From: CAYRFQ01 sp964423615
GTDB taxonomy: Bacteria > Planctomycetota > Planctomycetia > Gemmatales > Gemmataceae
Assembly: GCA_964423615.1 (NCBI GenBank)
Contig: CAYRFQ010000017.1
Coordinates: 54,998 to 118,997, forward strand
Length of the DNA stretch: 64,000 nucleotides
Direction of reading: 5' to 3'
Numbering within the stretch: the stretch's first letter is position 1; each line of letters opens with the position of its first letter. The position numbers and the translations under genes were made by a program. This document shows, piece after piece, positions 48,160 through 57,658 of the stretch. The notes under the pieces were generated by a model, which did not search any database, was not told where the DNA came from, and was given only the letters and a program-made list of their open reading frames with translations.

Positions 48160-50625
48160 TTAGGAGACCCTCACTGGCTTAGCGTTCCAGATTTCGTCAC
48201 AATATTGCTTCATGGAACGGTCTGAGGAAAAGAATCCGCAACGCGCCGAATTGAGGATCGACATTTTGGTCCAGTTGTCTTGGTCCGTGTAGGCTCGCGC
48301 TGCTGCTTCGCTACAATCCACGTACGAACGAAAATCAGCGAGTAACAGGTACTCGTCTCGCTCGAGCAACGAATCAAAAATGGGCCGAAAGAGGTTGGTA
48401 TCACCATTTGCGAATTCACCAGATATCAAACTGTCCAGGACTCTTTTGAGGTCTGCATTGGCGTTGTAATGCTCTCGAGGGTTGTAGCCATTTTCTTTCA
48501 CAGCGAACACCTCTTCGGTTGTGAGCCCAAACAAGAAAAAATTCTCTGGTCCTACTCGCTCGCGAATCTCGACATTCGCTCCGTCCAACGTGCCGACAGT
48601 CAAGGCTCCATTGAGGGCGAATTTCATGTTGCCCGTTCCTGAAGCTTCTTTTCCGGCCATGGAAATCTGCTCGGAGATGTCAGCTCCAGGATAGACTTTT
48701 TCCGCCATGGAAACGTTGAAGTTCTCCGGGAAGACGACTCGAAGACGTTGGCCAACATCGGGGTCGTTGTTGACGACGTTGGCTACGTTGTGAATCAACT
48801 TAATGATCCGCTTGGCCATGTGGTAACCAGGAGCCGCCTTGGCCCCGAAGACAAATGTGCGTGGGACAATGACGCTTGACGAATCGGCTTTGATTTGCTG
48901 ATGAAGCCATATGATGTGAAGGACTTTGAGTAATTGTCGCTTGTACTCATGCAACCGTTTTACCAGGACGTCAAAGATCGAGGTTGTATCGAGTTCGACG
49001 CCAGTTCTTTGATGTAGCCACTCTGCCAATTCTTGTTTGTTCTGTTGCTTGATGTCCCGCCACTGTTGGCGAAACGTTGGATCGTCGACGTGATGTTCCA
49101 ACCCGCTCAGTTTTGTGAGGTCATTGAGCCACCCGTCACCCACTTTCGATGTAATCAGTTCGGACAAGCGAGGATTCCCTAGCTTGATAAAACGACGAGG
49201 TGTTATTCCATTTGTTTTATTCTGAAACTTCTCGGGCCACATCTCGGCAAAGTCGCGGAGTGTGCGTTCTCGCAACAACCTCGATTGCAACTCGGCCACA
49301 CCATTCACGGCGAAAGACCCAACAGTGGCGAGATTCGCCATACGTACAGATCGGGGGCTGTCTTCTTGAATGATGGACATCCGGCGAACGCGGTCCTCCT
49401 CGCCCGGGAAACGTTCACGGACCTCGTCGAGGAAGTGACGATTGATTTCGTAAATGATCTCGAGGTGCCGAGGAAGCAATCCACCAAACAATCCCACTGG
49501 CCAGGTTTCCAGTGCCTCGGGTAGCAACGTGTGGCAAGTGTATGCGAATGTGGCTCGAGTGATTTTCCAGGCCTGGTCCCATGGCAGTTTGTATTCGTCG
49601 ACCAGCAACCGCATCAACTCAGGAACGGCCACAACAGGGTGCGTGTCATTGAGTTGAATGGCCACCTTCTCTGGAAAAAGGTCCCAATCGTCATTCATGA
49701 GACGAAACAGTCGAATGATGTCATTCAGTGAGCATGCGACGAAGAAATACTGCTGCTGCAGACGGAGTTGCTTTCCCTGGAAGGAGTTGTCGTTGGGGTA
49801 AAGCACCTTGCTGATGTTTTCGGAGTACACTTTCTGTTCCACAGCGCGGGCGTAGTCTCCTACGTCGAATAGTTCAAAATCGAATTCCTCGGTGGCTCGA
49901 GCACGCCACAGTCGCAAAATGCCGACTGTGTTGGTCTCATATCCGGGGACCAACATCATGCAAGGTTCGCCGAGTACTTTCTTGCTCGGTGTCCAGCGGA
50001 AGCGTTGGTCGTTGTTCGAATCGACGTAGGGTTCGGACGTTCCCCAAAAACCGACCTCGACCATATCGTCGGCTTGGGGAAATTCCCACGGGTTTCCAAG
50101 TAATGCCCACTCGTCCGGTCTTTCCTTCTGCCAACCGTCCTCGAACGTTTGTTTGAAGATTCCAAATTCGTAGCGAATGCCATAACCAACGGCAGGGACG
50201 TCCAACGTCGCGAGGGAATCGATGAAGCAGGCCGCTAATCTCCCCAATCCTCCGTTCCCGAGTCCGGGCTCGATGTCCATTTCGATGAGTTCGTCCAGAT
50301 CGATGTCGTGTTTGGCCAGAGCCTCTCGAGCGAGTTCCGTTGTGCCGGTGTACAACATGTTTTGGGGCAACTGTTTGCCCAGTAAATACTCTGCCGACAA
50401 GTAGTAAACGACCTTCGGATTCGCCTCGTAATACGCTTTGTTGGTTTTGCGCCAACGGTCGATTAAGAAATCTCGCACGCTGTAACAAAGGGCCATGTAG
50501 TCGTCGTGTCTGGAAGCCGTCTGGATGGCTTGCCCGTGGTTGTGGTATAGGTTATCGACCAACAACTCCTGGAAGGCTTCGACGGTGCGTTCGAGTCGTT
50601 GGCGGTTGACGGTCGCCTGATTCAT
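48160..50625 (-). CDS. glgP: Glycogen/starch/alpha-glucan phosphorylase
   Basis: An 821-residue GT35 enzyme releasing glucose-1-phosphate from glycogen. VYYLSAEYLLGKQLPQNML, EPGLGNGGLGRLAACFIDS and GYGIRYEFGIFKQ are N-terminal family blocks. NDTHPVVAVPELMRLL, THTLLPEALE-type TCHTLLPEALETWP, KTNGITPRRF and VKRLHEYKRQLL follow. EASGTGNMKFALNGALTVGT contains the lysine that binds pyridoxal phosphate. The N-terminal regulatory phosphorylation site of animal enzymes is absent, as in bacteria. It is the last gene of an operon with a D-2-hydroxyacid dehydrogenase and pyruvate kinase, linking glycogen breakdown to glycolysis and pyruvate reduction. Confidence 0.97.
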   Translation of the reverse strand: MNQATVNRQRLERTVEAFQELLVDNLYHNHGQAIQTASRHDDYMALCYSVRDFLIDRWRKTNKAYYEANPKVVYYLSAEYLLGKQLPQNMLYTGTTELAREALAKHDIDLDELIEMDIEPGLGNGGLGRLAACFIDSLATLDVPAVGYGIRYEFGIFKQTFEDGWQKERPDEWALLGNPWEFPQADDMVEVGFWGTSEPYVDSNNDQRFRWTPSKKVLGEPCMMLVPGYETNTVGILRLWRARATEEFDFELFDVGDYARAVEQKVYSENISKVLYPNDNSFQGKQLRLQQQYFFVACSLNDIIRLFRLMNDDWDLFPEKVAIQLNDTHPVVAVPELMRLLVDEYKLPWDQAWKITRATFAYTCHTLLPEALETWPVGLFGGLLPRHLEIIYEINRHFLDEVRERFPGEEDRVRRMSIIQEDSPRSVRMANLATVGSFAVNGVAELQSRLLRERTLRDFAEMWPEKFQNKTNGITPRRFIKLGNPRLSELITSKVGDGWLNDLTKLSGLEHHVDDPTFRQQWRDIKQQNKQELAEWLHQRTGVELDTTSIFDVLVKRLHEYKRQLLKVLHIIWLHQQIKADSSSVIVPRTFVFGAKAAPGYHMAKRIIKLIHNVANVVNNDPDVGQRLRVVFPENFNVSMAEKVYPGADISEQISMAGKEASGTGNMKFALNGALTVGTLDGANVEIRERVGPENFFLFGLTTEEVFAVKENGYNPREHYNANADLKRVLDSLISGEFANGDTNLFRPIFDSLLERDEYLLLADFRSYVDCSEAAARAYTDQDNWTKMSILNSARCGFFSSDRSMKQYCDEIWNAKPVRVS

Positions 50626-50701
50626 GATGTCCTCTTGGTCCTGAAGGCGTATGGAAAATGTCTTTGGACAATAGTTTTAGTCCACTCTAACAGAAAGCCG
50701 A

Positions 50702-52141
50702 TCACGTTGTTGAGTTCCCTACCCGAGTGACTTCCTCGACGATCAGTGCTTGGGTGTTTCCGGTGGTTCCGACCGGATGACCAGTCAAGACAGCGATACG
50801 ATCACCGGGCTTTGCCAGGTCCAAGTCTTGGACAACGGAGTTGATGTCTTCCAACAGTTGCTCGACCGTGTCAGGAAGTTTCACGACTTGGGGAACGACT
50901 CCATAGTAGAGGCAAGAAAGGCGAGCGACGGGTTCCGTCGCGGAGAGTCCGAGGATGGAACATTTGGGCCGGTTTTTCGAGAGGAGTCTTGCCGTCGTTC
51001 CCTCAGCCGTAAACGTGGCAATGGCGACGATCTCTTGCGTCTTCATGACAGTGCTGACGGATGCCGCGAGGGCGGCGGTTGTTCCCGACTCGTGAAGCAC
51101 CGTTCCTTCCGTTTCCCCATAACGATCAAGAAATTGTTCGGCAGCAACTACCGTTCGAGCCATGACTTGGACGGCTTCGACAGGATACTGTCCAATCGAA
51201 GATTCGCCCGAGAGCATGACGGCGTCCGCACGATCGAAGACGGCGTTGGCCACGTCAGAGACTTCCGCGCGGGTTGGACGAGGTGACGAGATCATACTTT
51301 CCAACATCTCAGTTGCGATGATGCAGGGTTTGCCAGCAGCTTGACACTTGCGGGCAATCGTCTTTTGTACGATGGGCACGGTCGGAAAGTCCATTTCGAC
51401 ACCCAGATCGCCCCGAGCCACCATGACTGCGTCGGCTGCATCGATGATGGCGTCAATGTGCACGACCGCCCGAGGCTTCTCGATCTTGGTGATGATTGGG
51501 ATGTTGGAGCCATGCTCCTTGAGGAGCAAGCGTAGCTCGTCGACGTCTTCTGCTCGTTGGACGAACGAGAGCGCCACGTAGTCGAAATCATGCTGAGCGA
51601 TCCATGCGGCGTCCGTCCGGTCTTTCTCGGTGAGGGCCGAGATTGGCAGCGTCGTATCCGGCAAATTCACGCCTTTTCCATTCGAAAGTGGTCCACCGAC
51701 AATCACCCGGCATGTGAATTCGTCGGGGGGTGCTTTGCTCACGACTTCGAATTGTAACCGTCCGTCGGCCAACAGAATCCGCTCACCAGTGGCGACCACG
51801 TCCACCAGTTCGGGCAACGTTGTCGATATCCGGTCGACAGTTCCCTCGACTGGAGTCCGCTGGATGACAATCTCCTTTCCGGATTCAAGATTAATCTCGC
51901 CTCCACGGATCATTCCGACCCGTATTTTCGGACCACACAAGTCGGCACTTATCGCTACTGGACGCCCGACCTGCTCTTCGGCCGCACGGATGTTTGACAA
52001 GAACTCGCTGCGTTGTTGCTCGTCGCCGTGAGAAAAGTTGATTCGGAAGACATCCACTCCCGCTTGCATCAAAGCACACAGGATTTCCGTCGACCCGGAC
52101 GCCGGACCAACGGTGGCAACAATCTTGGTACGTTTGACCAT
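50702..52141 (-). CDS. pyk: Pyruvate kinase
   Basis: A 479-residue glycolytic enzyme converting phosphoenolpyruvate and ADP to pyruvate and ATP. It opens VKRTKIVATVGPASGSTE; FRINFSHGDEQQ and ISADLCGPKIRVG are substrate and metal regions. IPIITKIEKPRAVVHIDAI contains the catalytic lysine; MVARGDLGVEMDF binds Mg2+ and PEP; ATEMLESMISSPRPTRAEVS and DAVMLSGESSIGQYPVEAV complete the barrel. The C-terminal regulatory domain is present (IVAIATFTAEGTTARLLS). It starts 13 bases after the stop of the dehydrogenase gene, and glgP follows 76 bases later on the same strand. Confidence 0.97.
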   Translation of the reverse strand: MVKRTKIVATVGPASGSTEILCALMQAGVDVFRINFSHGDEQQRSEFLSNIRAAEEQVGRPVAISADLCGPKIRVGMIRGGEINLESGKEIVIQRTPVEGTVDRISTTLPELVDVVATGERILLADGRLQFEVVSKAPPDEFTCRVIVGGPLSNGKGVNLPDTTLPISALTEKDRTDAAWIAQHDFDYVALSFVQRAEDVDELRLLLKEHGSNIPIITKIEKPRAVVHIDAIIDAADAVMVARGDLGVEMDFPTVPIVQKTIARKCQAAGKPCIIATEMLESMISSPRPTRAEVSDVANAVFDRADAVMLSGESSIGQYPVEAVQVMARTVVAAEQFLDRYGETEGTVLHESGTTAALAASVSTVMKTQEIVAIATFTAEGTTARLLSKNRPKCSILGLSATEPVARLSCLYYGVVPQVVKLPDTVEQLLEDINSVVQDLDLAKPGDRIAVLTGHPVGTTGNTQALIVEEVTRVGNSTT

Positions 52142-52154
52142 AGTTTTCCATCCT

Positions 52155-53297
52155 TTATTGCTGTTCTACGGCGTTGGTGAGTTGGGTTCCGCGTTTGTTC
52201 TGGGCGAATTCTTCGATGTTCGAAAGAGTCGTTTGGGCGATGTTGTTAAGGGCCTCGTGGGTAAGAAAGGCTTGATGAGAAGTGACCACAACGTTGTGGA
52301 AGGTCATCAACCGTGCGAGCACATCATCGGTCAAAACTTTGTCGGAAATGTTTCGGAAGAAGATCCCGGCCTCTTCCTCATACACGTCCAACCCGGCCGA
52401 GCCAATTTTTCCTGATTTTAGACCAGCAATTAGAGCGCGAGTATCGACCAGTCCACCACGACTTGTATTGATCAACATCACGCCATCTTTCATTTGGTCG
52501 ATGGTCGATTCGTTGATCATGTAATGGGTCTCGGGGAACAAGGGGACGTGTAAGCTAATCATGTCCGATTCTTTGAATAGCCTGTCGAGTTCCACGTACT
52601 CGACTCCTTCTCTCTCTGCGAGTTGTTGGTTGGGGAACTTGTCGAAAGCCAAAATGCGGCAGCCGAAGCCGAGCAGGATGTCGATGAGGCACTGGCCGAT
52701 TTTTCCAGTTCCGATGATGCCCGCGGTCTTCTTGTAGAGATCGAAGCCAGTGAGTCCATCCAGTACGAAATACCCAGTTTGGTTGCGTGCGTAAGCGCGA
52801 TGCAATTTACGATTCAGCATCAATATTAGACCGACGGCGTGCTCGGCGACCGCGTGAGGCGAATAGGCAGGCACACGGACGACACTGATGTTGTGTGCGG
52901 CACAGGCCCCCAGATCGACGTTGTTGAAACCGGCACAGCGCAGCGCGATCAACTCCACTCCTTTTGAGGCGAGTCTCTCGACGACCTTCGAGTTACAGTT
53001 GTCGTTGACGAAGACACAGATGACCTTGCACCCTTCCCCTGCGGCCGCCGTGTTAGTGTTCAGGGCAGCCGATATGTAATGGATCGAAAATCGGCCCTGG
53101 TTGCATCGATCAAATGAATCTCGATCATAAGACTGGGCATCAAAGAGGGCGATTCGTAATCGCCCCTGTTCGTCATATCCGAACTTGGGTTCGGCTCTCT
53201 CCAGTTCCTGATTCAAACGCCGAAATAGGTTTTCCGAAAGCCCGTTGACGGACTTTACTTTTTCCAGGAAATGGGCCATGCGTTCTTGATCATTCAT
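52155..53297 (-). CDS. ldhA: D-2-hydroxyacid dehydrogenase (D-lactate dehydrogenase type)
   Basis: A 380-residue NAD-dependent dehydrogenase, probably reducing pyruvate to D-lactate. After an extra N-terminal helix of about 45 residues comes LRIALFDAQSYDRDSFDR, the usual start. IALRCAGFNNVDLGACAAHN, VRVPAYSPHAVAEHAVGLIL, GIIGTGKIGQCLIDILLGFG (NAD site), DMISLHVPLFPETHYMINE, LINTSRGGLVDTRALI (catalytic Arg region), GLDVYEEEAGIFF (Glu) and VVVTSHQAFLTHEAL (His) match the D-LDH subgroup. The extra N-terminal helix is not usual. It is the first gene of the operon with pyk and glgP. Confidence 0.93.
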   Translation of the reverse strand: MNDQERMAHFLEKVKSVNGLSENLFRRLNQELERAEPKFGYDEQGRLRIALFDAQSYDRDSFDRCNQGRFSIHYISAALNTNTAAAGEGCKVICVFVNDNCNSKVVERLASKGVELIALRCAGFNNVDLGACAAHNISVVRVPAYSPHAVAEHAVGLILMLNRKLHRAYARNQTGYFVLDGLTGFDLYKKTAGIIGTGKIGQCLIDILLGFGCRILAFDKFPNQQLAEREGVEYVELDRLFKESDMISLHVPLFPETHYMINESTIDQMKDGVMLINTSRGGLVDTRALIAGLKSGKIGSAGLDVYEEEAGIFFRNISDKVLTDDVLARLMTFHNVVVTSHQAFLTHEALNNIAQTTLSNIEEFAQNKRGTQLTNAVEQQ

Positions 53298-54056
53298 TGA
53301 ATTTCCTCGGAGTTGTGTAAACCAGCTTGATTTCTATGACCTTCTGTTTTCTTCTTCCAGGCATCAAAGCGAGAGGCGGTGTGATTTGAGATGGAGGATC
53401 ACTTTTGCATTATTCGGGTTGAACTCCTTTAGCCACCCGCAGGCGGTTAGCTGGCAGGCAAGGTAGCTGCACCCCGTAGAAGAATTGTGTGGGATGGCGG
53501 TTGAGAGGAAAAGATAGACACCATTTATTTGGCTGCCACAACAATTGGCCGCATCATTCCTAGTTAGATTTTAGAGTTAGCTCAGGACAAAATCTGTGGT
53601 CGGGCTTTTCAACCAATTCAATACTTGAACAGGCTCGTTTTGTTCAACGCAAACTCAACACCGCAAGCGCCTGATCGACCGTCGGTTGGATTAGTGGGAT
53701 ATGGGTCAACTGTTGAGACCTACATTCGCTGGTTTCCGTACGTATTGCCAGATCTTGATCGCCAATGATGTTAACAAGTACGAATTACCATCGCATCTGG
53801 AATCTTGACGAAATCCCAAGCATGTCTATAACTCTACGAAGGTCAACGATCTGCGGCAACTCTTGTCAATCATCCACTTTTTCTGTTGAGATGCTCGAAC
53901 CCCACGATGTGGTGAAAGCCGGTTTAGCACTATGCCTAGGTAGACGAACTACACACCTTTCGTGCGACCTGCTTTATTTTTCCAGAGTTCTCGATAACTA
54001 TCTCATCAGAAAATCCTTTATGTCTACTATTTCGAAGCTCATTTCGGAGAAATGTA
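53298..54056. other. Intergenic region with planctomycete-type hairpin
   Basis: About 760 bases. A hairpin made of TAGCCACC-CGCA-GGCGGTTAGCT lies at 53430-53453 and resembles a GC-rich palindrome frequent in planctomycete genomes. A plus-strand frame (53765-54106) has no recognisable residues. No gene is called. Confidence 0.5.
53430..53453. repeat. Palindromic element TAGCCACC...GGCGGTTAGC
   Basis: An 8-bp imperfect stem around CGCA. Upstream of the dehydrogenase operon on its strand; possibly a REP-like element. Confidence 0.45.
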
Positions 54057-54737
54057 ATGGGGGATCTCGAATCGTCTCGCTCGCTTCAACCACTCTTTGT
54101 CACTGATTTCGACGGCACCGTCACACAACATGATTTTTTTAAACTTGCTGTGGAACATTTGCTTCCTGCCGAAACACCCGATTTTTGGGCAGAGTATCGT
54201 TCAAAGCAAATTACTCATTTTGAAGCCATGAGAAAGTACTACGCAGCAATCCGCAAGAGCGAAGAGGACGTTCTCAAGATTATAGAACAAATGCACCCAG
54301 ATCCTCTTCTTGCCGAAGGAGTTTCCGAGTTGCGGCAGTGCGGTTGGGAGGTCGTCATAGTCTCCAATGGGTGTGATTGGTATATCAATAAAATACTAGC
54401 CAGTTTTGGAGTCGAGATCGAAGTGTTGACGAGTCCAAGCCGATTCGTTGAAGGGCAAGGATTACTGATGGACTTACCAAAAGACTCTCCCTTTTTTTGG
54501 GCCGAAGTAGGTATCGACAAAGCGGCTGTTGTCCAACATGGCCTGGAGAAGGAGCGAGTCGTTGCTTTCGCAGGTAACGGATATCCAGATTTACCGGCTG
54601 CTCGACTTGTCGCTCCTGATTTGCGTTTCGCTCGAGAGGATCTTGCCGATGCGTTAGAGAGGGAAGGTCTTCCTTTTCAGCGATTTAGTCGCTGGCTGGA
54701 AGTAGCCAAGTCGCTCACCCAAAGGGGGGCGGTATGA
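54057..54737 (+). CDS. HAD phosphatase, MtnX-like
   Basis: A 226-residue phosphatase. Motif I is FVTDFDGTVTQHDFFKL (residues 14-30), typical of the MtnX/phosphoserine phosphatase-like subfamily with a four-helix cap. Motif II is VVIVSNGCDW, and motif IV is VVAFAGNGYPDLPAARL. ATG 54057 is preceded by CGGAGAAATGTA. The last four bases overlap the start of the glycerol-1-phosphate dehydrogenase gene (ATGA). MtnX itself acts in methionine salvage, but no other salvage gene is nearby. The coupled partner suggests a polyol-phosphate substrate instead; this is inference. Confidence 0.88.
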   Translation: MGDLESSRSLQPLFVTDFDGTVTQHDFFKLAVEHLLPAETPDFWAEYRSKQITHFEAMRKYYAAIRKSEEDVLKIIEQMHPDPLLAEGVSELRQCGWEVVIVSNGCDWYINKILASFGVEIEVLTSPSRFVEGQGLLMDLPKDSPFFWAEVGIDKAAVVQHGLEKERVVAFAGNGYPDLPAARLVAPDLRFAREDLADALEREGLPFQRFSRWLEVAKSLTQRGAV

Positions 54738-55786
54738 TTTACCCCGTGACGCAAATTCGTGTCCCGACTTTGGTGCGCAGTAAGCCCGGCGCTCTCGACC
54801 GACTCGGTATTTATCTGACGCGACCCGCGCTTACCAACGTGGTATTCATGACGAGTGAGGGGCTGCCTCAAAGTCTGGTGGATCGAGCCGTTGCGAGCAT
54901 GAAACAAGCCGACGTGAACGTTCTCGAGCACATAGAAATTAGTCAAGCGAGCTTTGAAGTTGCCCAGGACATCTTCAAAACGCTGCCGAAACGTGCTCAG
55001 GCGATTGTGGGTTGTGGCGGTGGCAAAGCATTAGATGTGGCCAAGTATATTTCCTTCCTCGCGGCCCTGCCTTTTTACGCAGTACCAACTTCGTTATCTA
55101 ATGATGGCTTTTGTAGTCCACAATCTAGCCTTACTGTGAACGGTCACAGAAAATCCTTACCTTCGAAACTTCCCTATGCTGTGGTCATTGACACAAAGGT
55201 ATGTCTTTCGGCTCCAAATTTCCTTTGGTGGTCGGGAGTTGGTGATCTTGTTGCTAAAGTGACGGCCGTAGCCGATTGGAAGCTGGCGTTTCACGCCAAA
55301 GGAGAGCCGGTCAATGATTTTGCCGCCCTGCTTTCCGACGCGACCGTATTCCAATTTATGGCCCAGCCAACGCACGACGAAGACGGGATGCGATTATTGG
55401 GTACTGCTTTAACTCTCAACGGCATTGCCATGGAAATATGCGGCTCTTCACGTCCGGCGAGTGGCTCGGAGCACCTCATTTCTCATGCGCTGGATGGCTT
55501 GTCTTCTCATCCCAAATTACATGGCCTACAGGTCGGAGTGGCCACGTACATCGTTAGTAATTTGCAAGGTCAAGGTAGGGACCGCGTCGCCAGCGTGCTC
55601 GATAAAACGAGATTCTGGGATGCTTTCGAAGGTGATCCCTGTTCGGTAGAGGAATGGCTGGAAGCGGTTCACCAAGCTCCGAAGATCAAAGAGGACTTTT
55701 ACACTGTGCTTTCCTCGCGGGATTGTCTACCAGAAGTAAAAGACCTCTTAACAACTGATGAACGCTTGAAGCAGTGTTTTCGATGA
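54734..55786 (+). CDS. egsA: sn-Glycerol-1-phosphate dehydrogenase (EgsA/AraM family)
   Basis: A 350-residue NAD(P)-dependent metal dehydrogenase of the iron-alcohol-dehydrogenase fold that would reduce dihydroxyacetone phosphate to sn-glycerol-1-phosphate. The cofactor loop is AIVGCGGGKALDVAKYIS. YAVPTSLSNDGFCSPQSSL, WWSGVGDLVAKVTAVADWKL (metal Asp), GSSRPASGSEHLISHALD (metal His) and KLHGLQVGVATYI (metal His) match EgsA/AraM rather than glycerol dehydrogenase GldA. The stereochemistry is that of archaeal lipids; bacterial AraM enzymes are known. It is translationally coupled to the HAD phosphatase. No PcrB-type prenyltransferase is visible nearby. Confidence 0.88.
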   Translation: MIYPVTQIRVPTLVRSKPGALDRLGIYLTRPALTNVVFMTSEGLPQSLVDRAVASMKQADVNVLEHIEISQASFEVAQDIFKTLPKRAQAIVGCGGGKALDVAKYISFLAALPFYAVPTSLSNDGFCSPQSSLTVNGHRKSLPSKLPYAVVIDTKVCLSAPNFLWWSGVGDLVAKVTAVADWKLAFHAKGEPVNDFAALLSDATVFQFMAQPTHDEDGMRLLGTALTLNGIAMEICGSSRPASGSEHLISHALDGLSSHPKLHGLQVGVATYIVSNLQGQGRDRVASVLDKTRFWDAFEGDPCSVEEWLEAVHQAPKIKEDFYTVLSSRDCLPEVKDLLTTDERLKQCFR

Positions 55787-56040
55787 TGAATGCTCATTTC
55801 AATAACTTCAAAATTGTTTGCGTATTTTCGATTCAATAGATGCAGTTTTCTTGCCTAGCCACGAGAAGTTTGTTATGCCAACTGGAGTAATTCAGTCTAA
55901 CCAGCCCACCGCAAACGAAGACTCAACTGTTCAGACCGAGGCAGTCCAAGCGTTCTGTTGATCATGGATTTGCAATCGGTCAGCGGCAAACAGGTGCTCG
56001 CCAACAAGAGACAAATCACAACCTTGTGTTTTTACTCGCT

Positions 56041-56205
56041 GCGTATACTCTTAAAAGATGTCCGTCTGACATCGGTACGGAGGTCGAGGCAGCCAGGCTT
56101 GTCGTGATGGGTGCCTACGGCCACAAGGGCCTGCAAACTTGGTTCTTTGGCTCCACCACGAGAGAATTACTGGACAAGTGTTTGTTTCCGCTTTTCGTTT
56201 ATTAG
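56041..56205 (+). pseudogene. Universal stress protein remnant (C-terminal end)
   Basis: The frame ending at TAG 56203-56205 reads RLVVMGAYGHKGLQTWFFGS followed by TTRELLDKC, the ATP-binding C-terminal signature (G-x2-G-x9-G-S/T type) of UspA proteins. Upstream of 56041 the similarity is lost and no start can be linked. The intergenic stretch from 55787 otherwise holds nothing recognisable. It is therefore a degraded gene. Confidence 0.7.
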
Positions 56206-56286
56206 CGAGTTTCTTGGACACAAGACAGGCTGCCAGAAAACCTCTCGTAGGGCTGCCAAAGACATGCGAAGAAATTGGGGAAAGGA

Positions 56287-57621
56287 ATGTTAAGGGCCCT
56301 CACTTACTTCACCGGAGTTCGCTCGATCGTTGGCGACATCCTCAAAATCCGTGCGTCTCACATTGGACTTGGCGAACTTGCCATGGTCGAGAACTGGGAT
56401 GGGGAAAAATCGCTGGCTCAAGTCATCGAGATTCAAAAAGAAGAAGTGTCCTTGCAAGTGTTTACAGGCGGCAAGGGACTCTCGACGGATTCCCGTGTTT
56501 GCTTCCTGGGGCACCCGTCGCAAGTCATTTATTCGGACAACATCCTCGGCCGAGTTTTTGGCGGCGCTGGAAACCCAATCGATGGCGGCCCCGAACTGAA
56601 GAACGATCCGCACATCGCGGTGGGCGGGCCGTCGGTCAATCCGACGATGCGAATTGTGCCGAAACGGATGATTGAAACTCGCGTCCCTATGATCGACGTG
56701 TTCAACACGCTTGTCGAGAGCCAGAAGATACCGATCTTTTCCGTGGCCGGAGAACCGTACAACCAGCTGTTGGCGAGAATCGGGATCCAGGCCGACGCGG
56801 AAATCATCGTCTTCGGCGGAATGGGTTTGATCTTTGACGATTTCCACTTCTTTCGCACGACGTTCGAAAGCGAGGGGGTTTTTCCGCGTTCGGTCATGTT
56901 CGTCAACCAAGCTTCCGATCCTATCGTCGAGCGTTTGCTTGTTCCTGACATGGCACTGAAAGTAGCCGAACGCTTCGCGGTCGAGCAAAACAAGCGGGTG
57001 TTGGTCTTGCTGACCGACATGACGGCTTACGCCGATGCCTTGAAGGAGATAGGCATCGCGATGGAGCGAGTTCCAGCGACGCGAGGGTATACGGGTGACT
57101 TATACAGCCAGTTGGCGGTGCGTTACGAGAGGGCTTGCGACTACCGAGGGGCCGGTTCTGTCACCATCTTGACGGTCACTACAATGCCCGGTGACGACGT
57201 CACTCATCCCGTTCCAGACAACACCGGCTACATCACGGAAGGTCAGTTTTATCTGCACGACGGAGTGATCGATCCATTTGGTTCGCTGTCTCGCTTGAAG
57301 CAGCAAGTCATCGGCAAGGCCACGCGAGAAGATCACGGGCAGCTGATGAACACGATGATTCGCTTTTACTCCAACGCCGAGGACGCCAAAAAGAAGCAAG
57401 CCATGGCGTTTGACTTGTCCCCTTTCGATCACAAGTTGCTGAAATTCGGTGGTTTGTTCCGGGGACGGTTCATGGACATCAACGTCTCGATGCCCCTGAT
57501 GGAAGCCTTGGATTTGGGTTGGCGGACGTTGGCGGAATGTTTCGAACCGGAGGAGTTGTTGATGAAACAGAATCTCGTCGAGAAGTATTACCCGAAGAAA
57601 GATACGCAACCCGTAACGTGA
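56287..57621 (+). CDS. atpB: V-type ATP synthase/ATPase subunit B
   Basis: The 444-residue non-catalytic nucleotide-binding subunit of the V1/A1 head. ATG 56287 (MLRALTYFTGVRSIVGDIL) is chosen, with GGGGAAAGG just before it; a TTG at 56275 is possible. IYSDNILGRVFGGAGNPIDG, PMIDVFNTLVESQKIPIFSV, AGEPYNQLLARIG (degenerate P-loop, as expected for B), VLVLLTDMTAYADALKEI and PATRGYTGDLYSQLAVRYER are family blocks. DNTGYITEGQFYLHDGVIDP follows. It is the first gene of the operon, although B normally follows A. Confidence 0.96.
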   Translation: MLRALTYFTGVRSIVGDILKIRASHIGLGELAMVENWDGEKSLAQVIEIQKEEVSLQVFTGGKGLSTDSRVCFLGHPSQVIYSDNILGRVFGGAGNPIDGGPELKNDPHIAVGGPSVNPTMRIVPKRMIETRVPMIDVFNTLVESQKIPIFSVAGEPYNQLLARIGIQADAEIIVFGGMGLIFDDFHFFRTTFESEGVFPRSVMFVNQASDPIVERLLVPDMALKVAERFAVEQNKRVLVLLTDMTAYADALKEIGIAMERVPATRGYTGDLYSQLAVRYERACDYRGAGSVTILTVTTMPGDDVTHPVPDNTGYITEGQFYLHDGVIDPFGSLSRLKQQVIGKATREDHGQLMNTMIRFYSNAEDAKKKQAMAFDLSPFDHKLLKFGGLFRGRFMDINVSMPLMEALDLGWRTLAECFEPEELLMKQNLVEKYYPKKDTQPVT

Positions 57622-57658
57622 CGAGATCTTTCCGAACGACTAAGCCTCAGGGACGATC

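Noticed and set aside
53765..54106. Possible small gene before the HAD phosphatase
   Set aside because: No ribosome binding site, low-quality residue composition, and it overlaps the start of a recognised gene.
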